Below are positions 45,055-50,150 of a stretch of DNA of 50,150 nt, one piece after another. The stretch lies in NCBI GenBank assembly GCA_017463255.1, contig JAFTPP010000026.1:1-50150 (forward strand), written 5' to 3'. The notes under the pieces are model-generated. The model was given only the letters and a program-made list of their open reading frames with translations. It did not search any database and had not been told where the DNA came from. How positions within the stretch are numbered: position 1 is the first letter of the stretch; each line of letters begins with the position of its first letter. A program made the translations under genes and the position numbers. This DNA comes from Lachnospiraceae bacterium. GTDB taxonomy: Bacteria > Bacillota > Clostridia > Lachnospirales > Lachnospiraceae.

Positions 45055-45100
45055 CTTTATCATTCCTCATATCATTTTTTTCATTAAATACACAATTGAA

Positions 45101-45109
45101 ATTATAACA
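45101..45109 (-). promoter_or_regulatory. Extended -10 promoter of the MATE-FkbH-ACP-GNAT-glnA run
   Basis: TGTTATAAT on the minus strand is a full extended -10, about 45 bases before the MATE start. No good -35 is seen. It faces the divergent DUF1538 gene, whose own -10 may be TATACT at about 45168-45173. Confidence 0.5.
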
Positions 45110-45206
45110 TTCTTTGCGCTAGAAATAAATACCATAAAAAAAATAGAATTTTCCTCTCCTTTATGATATACTAGAGCCGTGACATTTTTAATAGGTAGAA
45201 AGGCGT

Positions 45207-46754
45207 TTGATAACATTGCAATTTATTCACTCAAAATTCAAAGAAAAACTATTTGAAACCTTAAAAGCAGTCTTTCCGATATTGGCAATTGTACTGCTGT
45301 TATGTTTTAGCATCGCACCAATTCCACCCAGCATCTTAATGACTTTCTTAATCGGAGCAGTTCTCTTAACCGTAGGCATGATACTATTTAACGTAGGCGT
45401 GGAATTATCCATGAATCCTATCGGTGAACGTGTCGGTTCCATTATGACAAAATCCAAAAAACTTATGATTATCGTCTTAATCAGTTTTATCATGGGATTT
45501 GTCATAACAATATCCGAACCCGATTTACAGGTATTAGCCGAGCAGGTACCTTCTATTCCAAATATAGTCCTTATTATGGCAGTTGCCCTGGGCGTTGCTA
45601 TTTTCTTAGTACTTGCAATCTTACGTATGCTATTTAAGATTCCGTTAGCATATTTATTGGTATTTTTCTATGTGATGGCTTTTGGACTTGCAGCTTTTGT
45701 ACCCGGTGATTTTCTTGCAGTGGCATTTGACTCAGGCGGCGTTACAACAGGACCTATGACCGTACCGTTTATTATGTCTTTTGGTATCGGTATTGCTGCT
45801 ATCCGAAGCGACGAGCGTGCAGAGGATGATAGTTTCGGTCTGGTATCCATGTGTTCCATCGGCCCCATTCTTTCCGTTTTGATTTTAGGATTAATCTTCA
45901 AACCGGATTCAGCCGAGCAGGTTTCTGAAGCCATTCCGATTATTGATAATACAGTTGACTTATGGAAATTGTTTGCAGTTGGTTTTCCAACATACATAGA
46001 AGAAATTGCCGTATCCTTACTTCCAATCGTATTCTTCTTTGGAATCTTTCAATTGATAGCTAGAGATATCAATAAGAAAACCTTAATTAAGATTGGAATT
46101 GGTTTAGTATATACCTATATTGGTCTTGTACTGTTTTTAACAGGAGTAAACATAGGATTTATGCCTGCCGGTAATTTCCTTGGACAGACCATTGCCGGAC
46201 TATCATATGCTTGGATTATTATTCCCATTGGTATGATTATCGGTTATTTCATCGTACTTGCAGAACCTGCCGTTTTCGTATTAACCAAACAGGTGGAAGA
46301 AATCACTTCGGGTGCAATTTCTTCCAAGGCAATGCGTTTAAGTTTATCCATTGGTGTATCTGCATCCGTTGGTCTTGCAATGATTCGAGTATTAACAGGT
46401 ATATCCATCCTTTGGTTCTTACTTCCCGGATATGTGATTGCCTTAGTGTTAACTTTTTTTGTTCCAAAAATATTTACTGCTATCGCCTTTGACTCCGGTG
46501 GAGTTGCTTCCGGTCCTATGACCGCAACTTTCCTGTTACCGTTTGCCATGGGTGCCTGTGAAGCATTAGGCGGTAACATTATTACGGATGCATTCGGAAT
46601 TGTAGCCATGGTTGCCATGACTCCACTTATTACCATCCAGATTATGGGATTAATATTTACACTCAAAGAAAGAAGTCTTCACAAACAAGTGGTTGCACAA
46701 ACTCCTGTTGCTTCCCTTAGCTCTTACGGAGATATGGAAATTATTGAACTGTAG
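45207..46754 (+). CDS. DUF1538 membrane protein (two tandem DUF1538 halves)
   Basis: A 515-residue membrane protein made of two similar halves. Each half carries the loop AFDSGGVTTGPMTVPF or AFDSGGVASGPMTATF (about 172 and 426) and an ELSMNPIGERVGS- or AEPAVFVLTKQVEE-type segment. The start is TTG at 45207 behind AGAAAGG; a second TTG nine bases later is also possible. DUF1538 pairs in Halomonas (UmpAB) have, to my knowledge, been reported as cation/proton antiporters; no function is established for this single-chain form with a PII partner. It is followed after 11 bases by the PII-like gene. Confidence 0.85.
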   Translation: MITLQFIHSKFKEKLFETLKAVFPILAIVLLLCFSIAPIPPSILMTFLIGAVLLTVGMILFNVGVELSMNPIGERVGSIMTKSKKLMIIVLISFIMGFVITISEPDLQVLAEQVPSIPNIVLIMAVALGVAIFLVLAILRMLFKIPLAYLLVFFYVMAFGLAAFVPGDFLAVAFDSGGVTTGPMTVPFIMSFGIGIAAIRSDERAEDDSFGLVSMCSIGPILSVLILGLIFKPDSAEQVSEAIPIIDNTVDLWKLFAVGFPTYIEEIAVSLLPIVFFFGIFQLIARDINKKTLIKIGIGLVYTYIGLVLFLTGVNIGFMPAGNFLGQTIAGLSYAWIIIPIGMIIGYFIVLAEPAVFVLTKQVEEITSGAISSKAMRLSLSIGVSASVGLAMIRVLTGISILWFLLPGYVIALVLTFFVPKIFTAIAFDSGGVASGPMTATFLLPFAMGACEALGGNIITDAFGIVAMVAMTPLITIQIMGLIFTLKERSLHKQVVAQTPVASLSSYGDMEIIEL

Positions 46755-46765
46755 AAAGGTGTTAT

Positions 46766-47443
46766 ATGGGAAATATATATTTAATGACAACAATTGTCGA
46801 CCGAAAGGTGGCAAACAAATATGTGGAACTGTACCAGGATAACAATCTTCACGTTATGTTCGTAACTTTGGGATTTGGTACTGTTGCTAATGATGTCCTT
46901 GATTATCTGGGACTTGAATCCAACGAAAAGGCCGTTGCTTATTCCGTTATAGATGAAAACTCTTGGAGCACTATCAAAAGTGAACTTCAAAAGAAATTAA
47001 AAATTGACGCACCGGGCGGCGGTATTGCTTTTATTACCCCTTTAAGCAGTATCGGCGGAAAAAAAGCATTACAGTATTTACTTGAAACTGATGAATATAA
47101 AAAAGAGGAGGAATCAACCTTGAAGGAAACAACCCGTGAATTAATCGTTGTTATTGCGGAACATGGACATACAGATTTAATAATGAATGCAGCAAGAGCT
47201 GCCGGAGCATACGGAGGAACTGTCATCCACGCCAAAGGTACCGGTGTTGCTGAAGCGGAAAAATTCTTAGGTGTTTCCATTGCAACTGAAAAGGAAATCA
47301 TCTATATCGTAACTAAAACAGAGCAAAAAAATGCCATTATGCAGGCAATTATGCGTGATGCGGGCCTTGACAGTAAGGCAAAGTCCGTTGTCTTCTCTCT
47401 TCCGGTTACAGATACTGCCGGCCTTAGATTGATTGAAGATTAA
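46766..47443 (+). CDS. Tandem PII-like signalling protein
   Basis: A 225-residue protein made of two PII-like halves: residues about 1-95 and about 123-220. The second half reads RELIVVIAEHGHTDLIMNAA, GAYGGTVIHAKGTG, EIIYIVTKTEQKNAIMQAI, close to GlnB-type beta-alpha-beta order; the first is more diverged. Each lacks the full T-loop with the uridylylated Tyr. PII proteins gate transporters such as AmtB in response to nucleotides and metabolites. Its place 11 bases after a DUF1538 gene suggests that it controls that membrane protein. GAAAGG precedes the ATG. A strong terminator follows at 47571-47621, after a tandem repeat. Confidence 0.85.
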   Translation: MGNIYLMTTIVDRKVANKYVELYQDNNLHVMFVTLGFGTVANDVLDYLGLESNEKAVAYSVIDENSWSTIKSELQKKLKIDAPGGGIAFITPLSSIGGKKALQYLLETDEYKKEEESTLKETTRELIVVIAEHGHTDLIMNAARAAGAYGGTVIHAKGTGVAEAEKFLGVSIATEKEIIYIVTKTEQKNAIMQAIMRDAGLDSKAKSVVFSLPVTDTAGLRLIED

Positions 47444-47462
47444 TAAAGTGGCTTGCGTCGGC

Positions 47463-47537
47463 TTACGATGCAGTGGCTTGCGATGCAGTGATATGTGATG
47501 CAGTGATACGTGATGCAGCGATATGTGATGCATTTGT
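47463..47537 (+). repeat. 15-base tandem repeat, five copies
   Basis: Five consecutive 15-base units of the type GGCTTGCGATGCAGT / GATATGTGATGCAGT start at 47463, 47478, 47493, 47508 and 47523; part of a sixth, diverged unit precedes them at 47452-47462. GATGCA is constant; the first half of the unit shifts from GGCTT(A/G)C to GATA(T/C)GT. It begins 20 bases after the PII-like stop. Confidence 0.9.
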
Positions 47538-47570
47538 AGTTCAAGCAACTTCAGGGTCTATCTAAGAAAT

Positions 47571-47621
47571 AAAGCATCTGAGACCCCCGTTTTTTTTAAT
47601 TACGGGGTCTCAGATGCTTTT
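47571..47621 (+). terminator. Terminator of the DUF1538-PII operon
   Basis: AAAGCATCTGAGACCCCCGT (47571-47590) pairs with ACGGGGTCTCAGATGCTTT (47602-47620) with one bulged C, and TTTTC follows. The loop is itself a T-run. The stem is unusually long for a terminator. Confidence 0.8.
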
Positions 47622-47685
47622 CTAGTCTTATAATACCCTCTCGGGCTTAAAAATTCATTAAATTCATTGTTTTTCATTGCATTGG

Positions 47686-47721
47686 GGGGTCTTATCTCTA
47701 AATATCTGCTTGTGAGACCCC
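47686..47721. repeat. Second GGGGTCT/AGACCCC inverted repeat
   Basis: GGGGTCT (47686-47692) and AGACCCC (47715-47721) repeat the core of the preceding terminator stem; CTTGTG (47709-47714) with CACAAG (47721-47726) forms an alternative small hairpin at the same spot. It could end transcription of the radical SAM gene on the minus strand, but the U-tail is poor. Confidence 0.5.
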
Positions 47722-47783
47722 ACAAGTTGCTCGCATATACTAACAACATTGCTATAAAATGCCAAAACGCAACTTTATGTAAA

Positions 47784-48647
47784 CTAAAACAAACTCATCT
47801 GCTCATACTTCTCCGGAAATTCATGCAAATACCCAAAGCACTCATCTACCTCGCATAAAATTCCATGCTTGTGACATGTCTCACGAAACAGTTTCATCAA
47901 TTCATCATTTCTCTCACTGGGAAGTTCATAGGAATGTCCGTATTTCTTTTGGTATTTCGCCTTTAATCCTGGGAAATGTCTGTCTAATGCAGCATAATAG
48001 TATTCTCTGTCACCTTCCCTCAATGTAAGTCCCATTCCAAAACAAATAATTCCATGTACTTTGGCTTCTATACAGTAATTCAAAATTCCCTCTATGTTCT
48101 CTACGGTATCATTGATAAAAGGTAAGATAGGTGATAACCATACCACAGTAGGAATTCCGTTATCCCGAAATACTTTTAAAGCCTCTACCCTTTCTTTGGT
48201 AGTACACACATGAGGCTCTATGAGTTTACATAATTCTTCATCATATGTAGTAAGTGTCATCTGAACAACACACTTTGCCTTTTCATTGATACTCTTTAAC
48301 AAATCTAAATCACGCAAAATCCTATTGGACTTCGTCTGAATTGCAAGACCAAACTCATATTTATCAATTAATTCAAGACACTTTCTAGTTAACATAAGTC
48401 TATCTTCACAATGCATATATGGATCACACATAGAGCCTGTTCCAATCATGCACTTCTTTCTCTTGGAACGTAATGCTCTTTCCAATAACTCAGGGGCATT
48501 TTGTTTTACTTCAATATCTTCAAAGTCGTAGTTAAACCCATAACACTTACTTCTGCTGTCACAATAGATACAACCATGGGTACAGCCTCTGTATAGATTC
48601 ATTCCGTTCTGTGCGGATAGTATTCCCTTTGCATCTACAAAATGCAC
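47784..48647 (-). CDS. SPL-family radical SAM protein
   Basis: A 287-residue radical SAM protein related to spore photoproduct lyase. The cluster motif is RGCTHGCIYCDSR with Cys22, Cys26 and Cys29 (C-x3-C-x2-C). GTGSMCDPYMHCE and VVWLSPILPFINDT also match this group (often annotated only as radical SAM). Spore photoproduct lyase repairs a UV thymine dimer in spores, but these shorter relatives have no proven reaction. The start is GTG at 48647, 7 bases after AGGAGG. The C-terminus is QMSLF, which resembles the beta sliding clamp binding peptide. Confidence 0.85.
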   Translation of the reverse strand: MHFVDAKGILSAQNGMNLYRGCTHGCIYCDSRSKCYGFNYDFEDIEVKQNAPELLERALRSKRKKCMIGTGSMCDPYMHCEDRLMLTRKCLELIDKYEFGLAIQTKSNRILRDLDLLKSINEKAKCVVQMTLTTYDEELCKLIEPHVCTTKERVEALKVFRDNGIPTVVWLSPILPFINDTVENIEGILNYCIEAKVHGIICFGMGLTLREGDREYYYAALDRHFPGLKAKYQKKYGHSYELPSERNDELMKLFRETCHKHGILCEVDECFGYLHEFPEKYEQMSLF

Positions 48648-48726
48648 GTTAGTTCCTCCTGTCGATAATTAATCCCAGCACTTTCTGTTCGTTCAAAACA
48701 GGTTACGTAGCACTTGTGATGTTATG

Positions 48727-49425
48727 TCAACCTTTTACATAACGTAACCAATTCACTCCATTCTCCAAGCCTTCTGCCTCTAACATTTGATACTGTTCCA
48801 TATTACTATCATAGAATAAAGGCTTTCCATCAGCTCCTGCTATCACAGGTACTTGTACAATACTGATAGAATCAACAAGACCTTCTCTTTGGAATGCTCC
48901 GTTAATGATACTTCCACCTTCTAACAATAGCTTCTTAATACCAAATAACTGATAGAGCTTTTCCGTTGCCATTGTAATATTCATCTCATCCGTTCCTGCA
49001 AAAATATAGGACACTCCTATACTTCTTAAATATGCAAGATACCCATCTGAAACCTTTTCACACAACACTTCAATAACATGTGCGTTATCATATCCCGGAT
49101 CATCATCCTTAATGCGGGCCTGCTTCCATCCCACTCTTCCGGTTCTGTCAAAAGATACTGCAAAGAAAGTGGCTTCCTCATCCGCAATATAGTCTTCTCT
49201 CGGAATTGAAGCATTTTCAAATGCTGATAAATCCGGTACATAACCTTTTGTAAAGCTGCCTTCCATGGTTACACTACCGCATGCAAAAGCATCCGCTCTA
49301 AATTCCCTATGAATTCTATAATATTCTTCGGTAGCATCCCACAAAGAGTCTTCATACAAAAAATCACCGGTAACTTTTCCGTCTATGGACATAAGCATAT
49401 GGCATATAATATAAGGTCTTAACAT
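48727..49425 (-). CDS. RibD C-terminal / dihydrofolate-reductase-fold protein
   Basis: A 232-residue protein with the RibD_C fold: ICHMLMSIDGKVTGDFL at the start, ADAFACGSVTMEGSF, GTDEMNITMATEKLYQLFGI, LLLEGGSIINGAFQREGLVD, and VPVIAGADGKPLF. RibD_C reduces an aminopyrimidine ribose with NADPH in riboflavin synthesis; single-domain relatives are of unknown use. No other rib gene is nearby, so I do not name a pathway. I prefer the ATG at 49425 (AAGGAAGG spaced 10) over the ATG three codons earlier. Confidence 0.82.
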   Translation of the reverse strand: MLRPYIICHMLMSIDGKVTGDFLYEDSLWDATEEYYRIHREFRADAFACGSVTMEGSFTKGYVPDLSAFENASIPREDYIADEEATFFAVSFDRTGRVGWKQARIKDDDPGYDNAHVIEVLCEKVSDGYLAYLRSIGVSYIFAGTDEMNITMATEKLYQLFGIKKLLLEGGSIINGAFQREGLVDSISIVQVPVIAGADGKPLFYDSNMEQYQMLEAEGLENGVNWLRYVKG

Positions 49426-49447
49426 GCTTTTCATTCCTTCCTTGTTA

Positions 49448-49942
49448 TTATTCTATACTGATTTCACCTTCAACTTCACCGTTGTAAATAACCTCTTTGC
49501 CTCCCACATCGGCACATACAACATTGATTCCGGCATTTATACTACCTTCAACATCTCCACAATTCACATCAGTTCCTGCATTGATATTTCCCTGCACATT
49601 ACCACACTATACAGAAATATGACTTTCAATATTAAGTGCCTCACCTTGGTATTCAAAATACATATTCTGTATTTTATCCACTTCAGGATATTCACAGATG
49701 GTATGGCCTTGAAACAGTACTACTCTTAGTGTATTGTCATCAGCCCATGGAAATGTTGCATTCTTTATAGCATTATCTGTTTTATCATTATTCTCATTAC
49801 CGCTCTGATTTTTACTTCCGTCTTTTCTCCCAAACAACTCATCCATTGATATTTCAAATATATCTGCAAGCTGCGGCAACAACTGAATATCCGGGCAGCA
49901 TTGATTGGATTCCCACTTTGACACTGCCTGTTCTTCTGTCAC
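49448..49942 (-). pseudogene. Broken XRE regulator with beta-helix C-terminal domain
   Basis: On the minus strand the frame reads EEQAVSKWES, IQLLPQLADIFEISMDELFG (second half of an HTH_3 domain), a linker, then TICEYPEVDKIQNMYFEYQG, a TAG at 49607-49609, and in the same frame CGNVQGNINAGTDVNCGDVE...GSINAGINV to TAA at 49448. The repeated (N/D)V-x-C-G-D-V-x-G-x-(I/V)-x-A-G pattern is the C-terminal domain of a common Clostridial XRE family. The first HTH helices, which should precede QAVSKWE, are absent: upstream of about 49938 the sequence changes to the tail of a recombinase gene. So the gene lost its 5' end and also has an in-frame stop. Confidence 0.8.
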
Positions 49943-49993
49943 GTAAGGACTAAAAAATTTTTATTTTTTTTGATTTCTGCACAAGTTCGTATG

Positions 49994-50149
49994 TCAACCG
50001 CACTTGTGTATAGTTTCCAAGTCAAAGAAACCGCTGTCAAAGTTCCAACAGATTTCTATTTTATTATCTGAATATACATTCACTTTGTCAATCAGCTTCT
50101 CCTTTATTTCTTCCGTAAGTTCCATCTGATCAGCATAGCAACCTAACTG
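49994..50149 (-). CDS. Serine recombinase C-terminal end (partial, 5' part outside window)
   Basis: The minus-strand frame entering at the right edge runs 51 codons to TGA at 49994-49996. It contains LTEEIKEKLIDKVNVYSDNK followed by IEICWNFDSG, the pattern that ends many large serine recombinases (a helix, then I-x-V-Y...I-E-I-x-W-x-F). No catalytic region is visible in the window, so this is by resemblance only. Its place next to a truncated regulator supports an integrated element. CACAAGT (49980-49986) and ACTTGTG (50002-50008) form a hairpin over the stop. Confidence 0.6.
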   Translation of the reverse strand, partial: QLGCYADQMELTEEIKEKLIDKVNVYSDNKIEICWNFDSGFFDLETIHKCG

Positions 50150-50150
50150 A

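Larger units (their letters stand above)
47444..47783. other. 340-base intergenic stretch rich in repeats
   Basis: It holds a 15-base tandem repeat (47463-47537), a large hairpin terminator (47571-47621) and a second inverted repeat (47686-47721). I see no gene in it: the open frames across it have repeat-encoded or A/T-biased products and no ribosome sites. Confidence 0.6.

Noticed and set aside
47463-47537. Tandem repeat as a CRISPR array
   Set aside because: Units are 15 bases and directly joined, with no spacers; no cas genes are present.
47267-47548. Minus-strand frame rich in HHISLH repeats
   Set aside because: The repeats are the tandem DNA repeat read in reverse, and the rest is antisense to the PII-like gene; no ribosome site.
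1-50150. tRNA, rRNA or known riboswitch
   Set aside because: No cloverleaf with the conserved T-arm, no rRNA-like stretch and no recognised aptamer core was seen in the intergenic regions by eye; a covariance-model scan would be decisive.

Overview
The window looks like a low-GC, endospore-lineage Firmicutes chromosome, most likely Lachnospiraceae (Clostridia). The reasons are the gene set and the house style: SpoVB-like and SpoIIM proteins, a stand-alone Spo0A C-terminal domain, RemA, RNase Y, a YesM/YesN-type two-component pair, AGGAGG ribosome binding sites, TTGACA/TATAAT promoters with 16-17 bp spacing, and U-tailed hairpin terminators. The assignment rests on protein motifs read by eye; no database search was possible.

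Layout. Bases 1-2450 are an accessory patch: an AbiE-type toxin/antitoxin pair (toxin cut by the window edge) and a leucine-rich-repeat lipoprotein. Bases 2560-5860 hold lower glycolysis (gapA, then pgk-tpiA). Bases 6000-10490 are housekeeping: a PHP-type histidinol phosphatase, mnmA, a SpoVB-like flippase and DAHP synthase. Bases 10490-14020 form an operon aspB-nudix-spoIIM, with xerD next and having its own promoter. Bases 14046-25520 are a galactan-use locus in two transcription units: a regulatory unit (AraC-type response regulator, sensor kinase, membrane-anchored sugar-binding protein) and a catabolic unit (binding lipoprotein, two permeases, a chemoreceptor, a secreted GH53 endo-galactanase with a ricin-type lectin domain). 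Bases 25617-29125 carry recA-recX and rny, with LexA-type boxes on the recA promoter. Bases 29311-35724 form a long core operon yicC-remA-gmk-rpoZ | rimO-pgsA-cinA-DUF3298-like protein. Bases 35726-39700 contain rqcH, glgA and the Spo0A-C protein. Bases 39783-45110 form a tight five-gene run, MATE exporter-FkbH-ACP-GNAT-glutamine synthetase, divergent from a DUF1538 membrane protein plus tandem PII-like protein (45207-47443). A repeat-rich spacer follows, then a radical SAM (SPL-like) gene and a RibD_C reductase. The right edge (49448-50150) is a decayed XRE regulator whose 5' end is lost next to the tail of a serine recombinase, which marks the end of an integrated element.

How the genes work together. 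The galactan locus reads as a complete sense-swim-cut-import module: kinase and anchored binding protein sense extracellular sugar, the response regulator probably drives the catabolic unit, the enzyme releases galacto-oligosaccharides, and the transporter imports them. The least ordinary parts are the chemoreceptor inside the transporter operon, the FkbH-ACP cassette ending in glutamine synthetase and facing a PII-like/DUF1538 pair, the receiver-less Spo0A protein, and the recombinase junction at the right edge.
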